Below the pieces are notes generated by a model. It did not search any database. It had not been told where the DNA came from and saw only the letters and a program-made list of their open reading frames with translations. From Albugo candida (lineage: Eukaryota > Oomycota > Peronosporomycetes > Albuginales), in NCBI GenBank assembly GCA_040437565.1, contig JBDOQK010000007.1:558001-622000 (forward strand): 64,000 nt of DNA, read 5' to 3'. Shown piece by piece: positions 42,953-54,658 of this stretch (the stretch's first letter is position 1; each line of letters starts with the position of its first letter). The translations under genes and the position numbers were made by a program.

Positions 42953-43071
42953 GTAGACAGCACTCGGAATTCCCCGGTGGTCACCCACCCGAGTACTACC
43001 CGAGCTCGAGGCTGCTTAATTTCGCAGAGCAGACGGGATTTGGCGCTTCCAGCTCAATTTTCGATCCCTTT
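42953..43071 (-). rRNA. 5S rRNA-like sequence, divergent 5' third
   Basis: Read on the minus strand, the last ~90 nt align throughout with eukaryotic 5S rRNA: AATCCCGTCTGCTCTGCGAA, then ATTAAGCAG, then GGTAGTACTCGGGTGGGTGA, then CCACCGGGGAATTCC, then GAGTGCTGTCTAC. These cover the internal promoter boxes (A box AAATTAAGCAG, C box around TAGTACTCGGGTGGG). The first ~28 nt do not match: the expected start that pairs with the 3' end (GTAGAC...GCCATACC) is not there. It is therefore either a 5S pseudogene with a replaced 5' end or a very divergent gene. It is a single copy between protein genes, with no rRNA array around it. The run of T expected just 3' of the gene is absent. Confidence 0.7.
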
Positions 43072-43542
43072 GAAACTCTGTGTGTCTCGATATTTTGATA
43101 ATACGTACCGCTTTGATTTTGCCGATTGTTGAAATCAGCGATTGCTATGACTGCAGAAAGATACATACCAGACAGGGGTCAAGTTTTCCTCCAACTTGCT
43201 TGTATCTGTACACAATGGTCATTCCAATGCGATAATGCAGTCGCGTTTATTTGCTGAATAATTTATCGTTACCGTGTGAGCAACACCTCTAAATGGAAGT
43301 TGAGAAGGTGTACGAAACTGTACACATTTGCGCACTTGCTCGTGCTCCACGGATACCGTTGATTCATTTACTAACAAGTTTTTGTTTTCTTTGCCGCGTG
43401 CGTTACTTGTCTACCTGGCGATAACGAGCTGACGGATAAAGTGTACATTACTACTGTCGCAAATGATGACCTCCGATTATCGCACCAATGGGTGGCTACA
43501 ATGACTCGTCCAATAAGTTGAATCCTGCAATCTCATTGCTTG
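43072..43542. other. Intergenic, nothing recognised
   Basis: No gene seen between the 5S-like sequence and the helicase start codon. Short frames only. Confidence 0.4.
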
Positions 43543-45169
43543 ATGCAATCTCTACTTCTGTCAAAGCTTCTCGGCCCCGCTACTTTATCGTTACGCTCCT
43601 CAATCAATATTCGATGCATCGCTTCCAATCCTTCAACAAACTGTGCAAATTTTCGAGCGTTGGCGCTACACGAAGCACTCGTAAACAACCTCGAAAGGAT
43701 AGGCATCACAATTCCGACGCAAATTCAGCAAAAGGTGAAATTCTAATGCCTTTCAATTCATTTTGCTGAAGTAATCAAATTCGCAAGCAGGCAATCCCAA
43801 AAATTCTCGAAAACCGTGACGTCGTCATTGCTGCTGAGACTGGAAGCGGCAAAACGCTTAGTTATTTACTTCCTCTTGTGCAACAGTTACGACTGCATGG
43901 TCGTACGCAGAAACAGCCACAGAATTCTCCAGACTGCATCGTCTTAACCACTTCACAGGACCTTGTGAGGCAAATTCAAAGTGTTTTAACACATGTCGAT
44001 GCCGACTTTGCGAAAAATCACACAGCTTATGTGTCGTCGATGAGCACGATATCAAGTGGCACCGACCATCCCTTGAGAATGGTTTTCTCCACACCGAGCG
44101 CATTACTACGGGCATCCAAACCAAAAGACTTTGATTTCGTGCGTCATATAGTCGTTGATGAAGCTGATATGCTGTTGAGTGGTGGAGCTGAGAAAGATAC
44201 AAAATTACTGCTTGCAACGATTCGAAATCGGGCACGAGACAGCGGGTATACTTTTCAGTGTATATTCAGTGCAATATCCTTCCACCTTTTGAAAGCTTCC
44301 ATTCGCTTGTTGAGCACTCAATATTCCTTGACTCTATTCTCTCTGTGCACGCCACGATATTAGACTACGGTAGACGTTCCGTGAAACAATATATTCAGCA
44401 GAAGCATCCCGATAGCGATTTCGTTGAAACCACAGTAAGTTTTCATATGCAGTTTCGAACCTCATGAGCTCACAATTGCCGAAGTATTTCCAGCAGCTTG
44501 TGCCACAGCTGAAGTCCTCAAACTACGATTTGGAGGAGTTTGCAAAATCACAGCCTGCAACATTTGAAGATCGATGTGCCTTGTTATGGGACATCTTGAA
44601 ACATTCGGTGGAGACTGCCCAACAACCGCAGATCTTAATTTTTGCAAACACCATACAGAGTGCAGAAGCCTTGCAAGAATTTCTGATCAATGAAAAAGAG
44701 TATCATTGCTCTTTGCTGCATAAAAATGTCGATCCGTTCTCCCGCCGTCATATTGTCCATCAACTGACTCACAACGGCAGCAGCAATACAATTGTTCCTG
44801 TAGATGCCCCAAAAACAATCATTTGCACTGATATCGCATCTCGTGGGCTCGATACACTAAGCGTCGGCCATGTGATTCAGTTTGAGTTTGCCAGAGATGC
44901 AATCAGTTACATCCATCGTACTGGGCGAACTGCTCGAGCTGGTCATCCTGGAAAAGGTACTTGTACAAGCTTCATCTGCTTTTTCGGTTTCCACTAAGTT
45001 TAAATTGCTGTCTGTAGTCTCAAATATCATCAGCCATGAAAATCGCATGTTAGTTGACAGAATGGACACCGCGATAGCGGAATCTCAATCAATGAGCCAA
45101 GCTTTTAGCCGCAAACGGAGCCTAAGGAAATCATACAGGAAGCAGAATCGCAACGATTCGAGTAACTGA
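43543..45169 (+). CDS. DEAD-box RNA helicase, probably mitochondrial
   Basis: Exons joined by short introns encode a DEAD-box helicase of about 500 residues. Motifs: Q motif (GITIPTQIQQKQAIP, across intron 1), I AETGSGKT, II DEAD in VVDEADML, IV QILIFANT, V TDIASRGLD, VI HRTGRTARAG. The Ia and Ib motifs are unusual (TTSQDLVRQI for PTRELxxQ; STPSAL for TPGR). The N-terminus (MQSLLLSKLLGPATLSLRSS) is basic and acid-free, as for mitochondrial import. At motif III the frame breaks: CIFSA continues only after a one-base shift near 44,270 into LPPFESFHSLVEHS, or a 40-nt intron would remove motif III. An indel error or a dying gene are both possible. A 50- or 59-nt intron follows near 44,434 and a 61-nt one near 44,956. 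Ends convergent with the next gene. Confidence 0.82.
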
Positions 45170-45248
45170 TTGCATATTTTAATCCAGATGATCAAAAACC
45201 GCCATGAATTCTCCATTTACTTCTGCGCACGTGCTCCTAATTTCTTAT

Positions 45249-47801
45249 TTAACCATGTTTCGGAATACTCGGTACATTGGATGCGTGTGGCGGGAATGCC
45301 AACTGGAGACTGGGTTGAGAATGCGAAGAATCACTCGATTGGCATCGATGGCACTTAAGTTGAGGATGGTCAGGTTTTCGGAGCCGAAGCATCTCACACG
45401 ATATACAGGCGATATCTTGATCCTTTTCAGATTCTCTCATCGTTGGTACTTCAGCATTACATCCTGCTTGTGATTCGTTGCTCCTGGCATTTGGTGCATT
45501 CATATACGTATCAATAAATGAATTCGAAGTCCGATCCATCCAATCATGAGTTCGTTGTCGTTTCATCTCTCGTTTCACGCAACTGATTTTGGGATTGTAG
45601 TTGTTGTGCATCGAGTCTCGTGAGACGACATTTTGCGTCCGACTCGCTAATATATCTAACAAAAAGCTCATGGAGTCAGCGCAAGCTTCAGAATATGCTT
45701 CATGCTGATCGACATGGCTTCCGCTTCCAATTTCTACATTGTCGATTGTAAATACCCAATGATGAAGCAATCCATGATAATACCAAACGTGTCGATCGCC
45801 AGCTATCGACGCTAGAGTAGCAAGCCTTTTCCAAAGTTGTTGGAATGCTAAATAGATACTATACGGCTCATTTCGACGAATATTCCTCATCACTAAACTA
45901 GTTTCATTGATGACCGATTGCCACATTTCAGATTGACTCAAAAGCCTCTCGAGGACTTGCTTGTATAATGTCACGGTATTTCCACCTTCTATGCACATCC
46001 ACTTCCGGTCCCTGATTGTGACGAGCGCCTGGTTTCTTTCCAGAATCACTTTCAAGTGAAATTGCCTGCAGAGGTGTTCAGCACGCCTGATGTATTCCAG
46101 ATAAAATTTCAATTTCCGGGGTTTCTTGGTCACATGCTTTACAGCGGCAACTCGTGACGATAACACGTCCGCAAAGACCACCAATAGAGAGTAAATGAAG
46201 TGATGGCGCCTGGAATATATAAATGAAGGAAGCTTCAATACATCTGGAATAAACGCTTGCGTATCAAATGAACTGTCAGATGCCCGGAAGGATCCATTTT
46301 TGCTCTTTGATTGTGCACCTACGCAATTCGATGAGGAAGCGTTCTCTTTGCTCATTTGGTCCCCTAAAGTGCTACTGTCCTGTCGTGTGATTTCTCTATG
46401 CACTACTGACTTCATTGACGGACTCATCGATAGATCTTCATTGGCCATGTCATCCAGATCATCAGGTCTGGTAAGTTCTAGTGCATAACTTGCACACCTG
46501 GGTGGTACATTCGTTTCTCTTCCGTGTTGCTCCGGCGGGATTTTGTTTGCCTCATCCTCCTGCCTTATTTCTTTCATTTGCAAGTCCTCTTGTTTAAGTG
46601 ATATCAACTCGCTTTTGTTGGAGTATACCAGTCCATCAAGCCTGTAGCGGCCATGAAGATATTCACCCGCAGATATCGTGCGTACAGATTTGGTCAGTGA
46701 GGGTTCTGATCGAGTTGGGAGAACTTTTGTCGGCGCATTGCAACTCTTTTCTGACAGATTTGTCGGTGTAGCAGCTCCTAGAGTCCCTTTTTTGTGGATT
46801 GCAGGCATAGCGTCGACGTCGTTGTTCAAAGATGTTTCAGCCGCTTTCTGCTGTTCATGCACAGTCTTTTCGTCTGCTGAATTGATATTTGATAGAGGTC
46901 CCATTTCAGGCTTCAAACCGTTTTCGTTGAATTTCATTTTTGTTGTGACCGTCGGCGACTTGGCTTTCGGTTCGATGGAAGTGCTAGAACTTGAGTGCAA
47001 AAGCTCTTTTACCGTAGAGATATTCTCCACGGCTGAGGCTGGTTGCCTTAAAGATGACAGGGTGTTTCGCAGAGCGGACATGCTTTTTCTACGACGTCTT
47101 TCTTCAGCAGTATTAAAATTCGATGATGAGATAGTTAGCCTATTGCCATTCTGAATATATCTCCCCCCTCCAACCGTTTTCGTATCGCCTTGTTTTTTCC
47201 CCAATGGAATCAGAAAATTTCCAGGCTCACGGGCTTCTATAGTCTTTTTCTTTCGGATTTTCTTCTCTGAAAATCTCGTAGTAGTATCTAAGGTCGTGCT
47301 TGTGCGTGCCTTCGGAGTCGATAGAGCGGAAGTGCCTTCCATATGTGATTTTATGGTCCGCTGTGATTTACTGTTCTTCGATTGAAAGTTTCTCATGCTA
47401 AGCATTTCTTTTTTTGATCGTACGGAGGGCTTCATGACCGTCGACGATGCTTTTCTAACTCCTGTTCCATCACCGGTCACTGATTGCGGAGCATCTGAGC
47501 TGATTGATGAGCCTGTAGACGCCGTATTCTTTTTATCTCCCTCTTTCGTAGTGGATTTCTTCAGAAACGACATGGCGGACCTGTTTTGCGTGCTTGCAAG
47601 CAGTAAACCACGTCGCATTTGACAGAAATCATTCGAACAGAAACGAGCCACGCTGTTTTGTAAGACTTGCTTACAAAATGCATTCTCGCAATAAAATATT
47701 CGCCCTTTCGTTCCTGATGCTTTTTTCTTGGCTGTATCGATTCGAGATGTCTTTCTACGGCGTCGTACAACACTAGAAGAGACCTTTATATTTCCGGACA
47801 T
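45249..47801 (-). CDS. Large basic protein with paired-cysteine motifs at both ends
   Basis: Intronless, 850 residues, family not recognised. The N-terminus is very basic (VVRRRRKTSR) and then holds C38, C43, C55 and C60 in two C-x4-C pairs (FYCENAFCKQ and FCSNDFCQM), as in a small zinc-binding module. Residues 70-530 are Ser/Thr/Lys-rich, low in hydrophobics and probably disordered. Residues 540-740 look globular and helical (VLKLPSFIYSRRHHFIYSLL, QQLWKRLATLASIAGDRHVW). The C-terminus has a second pair of CxxC motifs (C799, C802, C817, C820). Multiple basic stretches suggest a nuclear protein that may bind DNA or RNA. Several open frames on the opposite strand inside it are shadows. Confidence 0.7.
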   Translation of the reverse strand: MSGNIKVSSSVVRRRRKTSRIDTAKKKASGTKGRIFYCENAFCKQVLQNSVARFCSNDFCQMRRGLLLASTQNRSAMSFLKKSTTKEGDKKNTASTGSSISSDAPQSVTGDGTGVRKASSTVMKPSVRSKKEMLSMRNFQSKNSKSQRTIKSHMEGTSALSTPKARTSTTLDTTTRFSEKKIRKKKTIEAREPGNFLIPLGKKQGDTKTVGGGRYIQNGNRLTISSSNFNTAEERRRRKSMSALRNTLSSLRQPASAVENISTVKELLHSSSSTSIEPKAKSPTVTTKMKFNENGLKPEMGPLSNINSADEKTVHEQQKAAETSLNNDVDAMPAIHKKGTLGAATPTNLSEKSCNAPTKVLPTRSEPSLTKSVRTISAGEYLHGRYRLDGLVYSNKSELISLKQEDLQMKEIRQEDEANKIPPEQHGRETNVPPRCASYALELTRPDDLDDMANEDLSMSPSMKSVVHREITRQDSSTLGDQMSKENASSSNCVGAQSKSKNGSFRASDSSFDTQAFIPDVLKLPSFIYSRRHHFIYSLLVVFADVLSSRVAAVKHVTKKPRKLKFYLEYIRRAEHLCRQFHLKVILERNQALVTIRDRKWMCIEGGNTVTLYKQVLERLLSQSEMWQSVINETSLVMRNIRRNEPYSIYLAFQQLWKRLATLASIAGDRHVWYYHGLLHHWVFTIDNVEIGSGSHVDQHEAYSEACADSMSFLLDILASRTQNVVSRDSMHNNYNPKISCVKREMKRQRTHDWMDRTSNSFIDTYMNAPNARSNESQAGCNAEVPTMRESEKDQDIACISCEMLRLRKPDHPQLKCHRCQSSDSSHSQPSLQLAFPPHASNVPSIPKHG

Positions 47802-48108
47802 CTTACGACATCAAAGACGAATCAGACGACAATCGAGTACTTTTCAACCAATCGAAATCGATGACGTAATGGAAGAGAAGTTGAAGCGATTGCTCAAGTC
47901 GTAAAATGAGTCTCAGAAAAAGAAGTAATGATGCTCTCCACATAGACAGGACGATTTCTGTATGGTGTTTACTAGCATGACCGAGAGATAACTTGTTTGA
48001 AAATAACTTGTTTGGCGCTCACATGGCGATGAGTAAAGGATGAGAATTTTGCAAGAAGGAAATGGCCTCCAAATCTATACATTAACGACTAAAAGCACAC
48101 TATAAAGA
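47802..48108. other. Intergenic
   Basis: 307 bp between the upstream side of the 850-residue gene and the 3' end of the syntaxin gene. Nothing recognised. Confidence 0.4.
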
Positions 48109-49038
48109 TCACTTTCGACTGCTTGCACTGAATGAGATGACAGCGATAATAACTAACATCAATAATATTCCAATACCAATCATTTTAAATTTTGTACATT
48201 TGAACCAGCCGGTCTTCTTGTCAGCTTGACGAACATTTTCCAATGCACCCGCGACATTTTCTTTGACATTTTCTGTGTTTTCTTGAACGTCAACTGCAAG
48301 CGAGATACGTGAGCATTCATAAATATCAAAAACGCAACAGACAAAATACATCACATACCAACTGTCTCGCCTTGATCTTCAACTAGACCATCGATTTCTC
48401 GGAATGCGGCATTGACTTCACGCAGCTGATGATTGATGTGAACGATATCCTCTTCCCTTCTAGCCAAGTCTATGTATGTCATATAAGAAGTCAAGCAAAG
48501 GCTTAGAACCAAGAATTTGCGTCGAACCGTCTTCATCGTAAGTCGTGACGTTTGCTTGTGCGTATATCTGATCCTCATTATAATTTCCAAAGCCGAATTT
48601 GGGTTTGATATCGACTTCACTAACACGTTCATACGAAGTCGATGATCGCCGAATGTGTTCGATGGTCTGCTGTTCGCTTGTGATAAGACGCTCACACGTA
48701 GCTTCAAATGATTTTAATTGATTCTTGAAATCACTTGCGAGCTTATTGACCTGTGCCTTCCTTGAGCGCTCTTGAGATCCACCCTGACACGCTCGATTGA
48801 GTTCTTGAATTCTCCGACTCAATTTGGTTGACATTTTATTTCCTTTATCGGTTAGTTCCTTAATCTGATTGTGATTGTCTCTTGAATCTTGCGGTGTGCC
48901 GAATAAGGACATTTTCTGAGCGATCGAACGTGTCACTTGATTGAAACTGCTTATTCCCTTGGAGCTTTCTTGAACGAGGCGATTATAACGCTCATCTGAA
49001 TACGTAGGTGAGTCGGCGGAAACATATCGGTCACCCAT
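48109..49038 (-). CDS. Syntaxin (Qa-SNARE)
   Basis: Three exons with introns of about 40 and 65 nt encode 274 residues. The N-terminal part is a helical Habc-type region with a long Gln/Lys/Arg-rich stretch. The SNARE motif runs from about residue 178 to 235 (ARREEDIVHINHQLREVNAA, then FREIDGLVEDQGETVVDVQE), with the zero-layer glutamine at Q209 in VEDQGE. The tail is a single transmembrane segment (about 251-269, MIGIGILLMLVIIAVISFS) followed by six residues. Organisation and SNARE sequence fit the endosomal syntaxin 7/Pep12 group better than plasma-membrane syntaxin 1. The frame without splicing ends in an unrelated tail, so the introns are well supported. The ATG at 49038 is the first in frame. 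Confidence 0.9.
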
Positions 49039-49927
<889 letters not shown>

Positions 49928-50225
49928 GGGAGTGCTGTGCACGCATTGTATCATCTTGACCAAGTCGCTCGATTGATGCTTGAAGTACAGCCAGAATTCT
50001 TGCATAAAAAAAAAATATTTTTTCTTTATAAAGTACTTGTTGTAGTTTTCGTACAATCACTCTGCTCTATTGCTTACATTGTTCTCACTTGCTCGTTTTG
50101 CGACGCAACCATCAGTCTGCACGCGTGTCATGAGCTTTAGTGCCCGTTCTATATACACAGGTTAGTGTCCCGTGATTGGCCCAAAGCCCTAATTAGTATC
50201 GCCGATACAATTAGCTTCACATAGA
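49928..50225. other. Intergenic
   Basis: 298 bp with a run of 9 A on the plus strand near 50007; promoter of the RGS-DENN gene presumably lies here. Nothing recognised. Confidence 0.4.
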
Positions 50226-53200
50226 ATGAACAAAGACCGATCGATGCAAAAGCAGGCAGGTGGCACAATCTCAAAGCAAGAGTATGCAGAGCGATCATAT
50301 GCTAGTGACGATGAATCCAGTTATCGCTTTGGAGGAAAAGGATTAACAACTCGAGCTGCATCACACGATACAATTGGATCCTTTGACGCCGCAAGTTATT
50401 TTATAAAATCTATCAGTCATTCCACAATTGACGAAAACGCGGCCGATTCATTGACCGATACGGATCCGATTCCGTTCGGAGGAACGATTTCTGCGGAAGA
50501 AGTCATTCGTGAAAGTTTTGCCAGCAATAAAAGCGCTTCATTCTATCGAAGTCGAGACGATTTTTCTCTTTCCAATCGATCCGACAGTGTGCGATTCTCA
50601 TTATCAACGCGTAGTACGTTTCGTAGAAGCACGATCTCTGAGCAAATGCTACGTGAAACCGAACTCTTTGAGCCAGAAAGAGAGGTTTCTATGCATGAGA
50701 TATCGCAGGCATTGAGCACGGCTGCGCATCATGAGACAAAAAGTATCGAGGTAACCAGCATCAAAGAAGAGGAGCAGACTGTAAAACGAGAACATGCGAA
50801 GTATAGATGGACACAACACGTGAAGCTGAAGGCAAGGAATCTTTTTTTCACATCTGAATCCAACACACCAGATCCTTCCAATCCAACAGAACCTCTACAC
50901 ACCACTAGCTTCAAAGAGGGATCTATGAAGGTCAGCAAGGAATCAACACCAAAACAAGTGAGATTGAACGCGATATCTCCTGGTCGTCCTGTACCGGTCG
51001 CGAGTCTTCCTTCTGCTAATACAAGTGCTATTCCATCCTTTGCGAAATGGANNNNNNNNNNNNNNNNNNNNNNNNNNNNNNNNNNNNNNNNNNNNNNNNN
51101 NNNNNNNNNNNNNNNNNNNNNNNNNNNNNNNNNNNNNNNNNNNNNNNNNNNGAAAGAGAGGTTTCTATGCATGAGATATCGCAGGCATTGAGCACGGCTG
51201 CGCATCATGAGACAAAAAGTATCGAGGTAACCAGCATCAAAGAAGAGGAGCAGACTGTAAAACGAGAACATGCGAAGTATAGATGGACACAACACGTGAA
51301 GCTGAAGGCAAGGAATCTTTTTTTCACATCTGAATCCAACACACCAGATCCTTCCAATCCAACAGAACCTCTACACACCACTAGCTTCAAAGAGGGATCT
51401 ATGAAGGTCAGCAAGGAATCAACACCAAAACAAGTGAGATTGAACGCGATATCTCCTGGTCGTCCTGTACCGGTCGCGAGTCTTCCTTCTGCTAATACAA
51501 GTGCTATTCCATCCTTTGCGAAATGGAATCGATGGATGCAAGATCAGTATCAAAGTAACATAGCAAACATCAAATTCCCATTTGGGACTCAATCTGCTAC
51601 GTTCAGTCACACCACAAATTCCATGAAACTCATCTCCATCGAGGAGATAATCAGTAACTCACACATGATGCGTTATTTTGCTGCTTGGCTCAAGAAGCCT
51701 TCGGATCATAGCAAGCTTTTCTTTCTCTGCTCTTATCAAGAATATCGGCATTTTTGGTGCACATTACGCGCTAATTATTTGGAACAAGAGGAAGAATTAC
51801 AGGCTGGAGGCACTCACGATCGACATCACTTGCAGAGGGCAGGAAAATCAGCTTCGAAAATATTACAACCATTTTCTCGAGATGATATTTTATTATTACG
51901 CACTTATGGTGTCAAAATTGCGCAGAAATATTTGTCCAAAAGTGCAAATTTTCATATAGGCCACGAACTAGTAAATTCTAATATGTTGCGAAGTATCAAA
52001 CGTGATATTGCAGCGGGTGGAGAAGACGCATTGCGTACATTTGATAATGTTTCCAGTGCTGTNNNNNNNNNNNNNNNNNNNNNNNNNNNNNNNNNNNNNN
52101 NNNNNNNNNNNNNNNNNNNNNNNNNNNNNNNNNNNNNNNNNNNNNNNNNNNNNNNNNNNNNNGCTTGGCTCAAGAAGCCTTCGGATCATAGCAAGCTTTT
52201 CTTTCTCTGCTCTTATCAAGAATATCGGCATTTTTGGTGCACATTACGCGCTAATTATTTGGAACAAGAGGAAGAATTACAGGCTGGAGGCACTCACGAT
52301 CGACATCACTTGCAGAGGGCAGGAAAATCAGCTTCGAAAATATTACAACCATTTTCTCGAGATGATATTTTATTATTACGCACTTATGGTGTCAAAATTG
52401 CGCAGAAATATTTGTCCAAAAGTGCAAATTTTCATATAGGCCACGAACTAGTAAATTCTAATATGTTGCGAAGTATCAAACGTGATATTGCAGCGGGTGG
52501 AGAAGACGCATTGCGTACATTTGATAATGTTTCCAGTGCTGTGAAACAGCATCTGATGCAAGAGTTTTCAGAATTCCGAAACTCTGAGTTGCATGCTGGA
52601 ATGATCAAGACTGTGCCGCGTGAAGTTATTTTCCTTGAGGATATACTGATGAACCATCGGTTTGCCAATTTCTTCTGGATATTTCTGTTCCCTCATAATT
52701 ATCATCGTGAAGTAGCCTTGTGGATCGACATTGAATACGAATTCAAACCTGCATATCGACTCTACGTGTCTCATCTCCGGAATCGAGGGAAGAGAAGTGA
52801 CAAAGGAGAATTATCAGCATATCGATGCCGAAAACTTGTACGGTACATTGTCCAAAAGTATTACGCTGGGGATCCTGAGATGCAAGGCTTAGAGCAATCG
52901 CTTACAAATACGTTTGCAAGGCTTCAAGAAGAGCAAGATGCAATGTTGAGAAAATTTGGCTCAATCCATTTGGAACTGTATCATCGATTCCTTACAAGTC
53001 GAGCCTACTCAGAGTTCTCACTTTATGCTAGTCACGTCGAGGCAGCTGGATGCACACTTTCGAAACCTATGGACGACTTTCAAAGACTAGCTTCTCTCCT
53101 ACTGGATTATGGTCTCAGAGCCCACACATGGCCTGAAGAATTGTCCCGTGATGCACAAAAGAAGCGAGCCCTCGAAGCCTTGCTTTCAGCACGAGGCTAT

Positions 53201-54658
53201 GAAGCCATTTCAGGAGTACTATCCTTCGACACTGTCTGCTTGGATACAAATGCAGAAATAGAGAGCTGTTATCGAGCTCCAAAGCTTGGGCTTCAAATCA
53301 CGCAGCATCCGTTAGCTCACGACCCGCAGTCTCTTCCTCTTGATAAGATGCTCGAGAGTTTCCTGCTTCCGTATCTCAAAGATCCCCAAAATGTTCTTAG
53401 GACTGCTCCAACATGTCCGGCACCCTTTGCATTCAATTTTCGAATGGGAGATAATAGTTCATGTACGGAGCTCTATGCTGCGTCGCTGATCATGTACAAA
53501 CCTGCGCCAACACTGACTCTACATCAAATGGAGCACATACGCCTGGGTGCTGCTACTGAATTGCGATGGGTTCCATACGGTATTTGTATCACATCGAAAT
53601 TTACCCTGATCGACTTGCTTAGAGAGAGAATTGCTGAGGCTTACGAGTATATTGTTGCTGTGGAAGCTCTCGAGTCAACATCCGAAGAGGCAAGAGTTTT
53701 AGCCGATAGGCCTGAAAGATTCCAAATTGATAAAAGCTTGATCTCAAAACTCTCACGTACAGTTCGCTTGGATAATCCTGTGGTGCCGATTTGCACTTCT
53801 AAAACACGTATAAATGGTATCAAACGAACGACATCGAGCACACTATCGCATTTTAATCTCCCACTACTCGATCATTCCATTCGCCTTTTATTTGATATTG
53901 TGGACATCCCGACCATTCTCGTCTTATTTGCAGCTGTACTGCTCGAGTGTCGCGTCTTGTTCATGTCTTCACACATTTCTGTCCTCATGAAAGTCTGTGA
54001 AAGCATTCGAGCTTTGATGTATCCGCTCTTGTGGCCTCATGTGTATTTACCAGTGCTTCCGTGTCGGATGCTACAATACCTCGAATGTCCGACGCCTTTC
54101 ATATTTGGAGTATTAAAGGATTCAATTGATGCTACGACTTTGGCCGAGTTGACTCAGGAAGACATTTTGATTTTAGATTTCGATGTGGGCATCGTAGAAG
54201 GTCGCGGCGCTTCCATTGTGTGTGCATTACCGAAAACAACGGAAAATATTCTTAGGGATGGTCTGCACGAACTGCTAAAGCCTAGAATGAACGACTCTGA
54301 CCATGTATTCTCGCACCAATTGCTTTCGAAACCGGATGTGTATCCCGATTACGCTATACGTCAGTTGTTCCAGTACGCCGTACAGGATTTGATAAGTGAA
54401 TTTGGGTACCACCGCTATCTTTGGACCGACGAATTAAACAAACAGCAAATGGTGTTTTTTGATGAGGCGAGTTATTTGGCGGCTTCTTCGCCGGATAAGC
54501 GGGAATTCTTGGCTTTATTTATCGCAACTCAGGCGTTTAGTGAGTTTATCGTATCCTTCTCAGGTTTTGAAGATGCCACTGCTGGTGATGATACTGGTCA
54601 TTCTCGCAATATCAAGAAAGGCAGTGTGACTTGTAGCTACTCAAAGGATGCTTTCTAG
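50226..54658 (+). CDS. RGS-DENN domain protein
   Basis: Two gaps with duplicated flanks disturb the frame; without them the gene is a single open frame of about 1,158 residues. The N-terminal ~300 residues are Ser/Thr-rich and disordered. An RGS-like helical domain starts at about base 51,630 (ISIEEIISNSHMMRYFAAWL) and a second, clearer RGS domain at about 52,620-53,050 (EDILMNHRFANFFWIFLFP, WIDIEYEFKP). A DENN module follows: upstream part at about 53,250-53,700 with LDKMLESFLLPYL, central DENN at about 53,850-54,270 (FAAVLLECRVLFMSS, YLPVLPCRMLQYLECPTPFI) and downstream DENN at about 54,340-54,560. DENN proteins are GDP-GTP exchange factors for Rab GTPases; RGS domains accelerate G-alpha GTP hydrolysis. 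The protein may connect heterotrimeric G-protein signals to membrane traffic. Confidence 0.85.
50676..51527. repeat. Gap 51052-51151 with duplicated 376-bp flanks
   Basis: Bases 50676-51051 recur exactly at 51152-51527 around 100 N. The 476-base excess is not a multiple of three, so the true RGS-DENN frame shifts between the two copies only because of the artefact. Confidence 0.97.
51683..52542. repeat. Gap 52063-52162 with duplicated 380-bp flanks
   Basis: Bases 51683-52062 recur exactly at 52163-52542 around 100 N. The first RGS-like domain appears twice because of this; only one copy is real. Confidence 0.97.

Noticed and set aside
43147-43200. Stretch reading RYIPDRGQVFLQL, like the N-terminus of MazF-type toxins
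   Set aside because: Only about 12 residues resemble the family and the frame soon closes; no further family block nearby. Chance similarity is likely.
46678-47154. 158-codon frame on the plus strand
   Set aside because: Lies antisense inside the 850-residue gene and has no motif; a shadow of Ser/Lys-rich coding.
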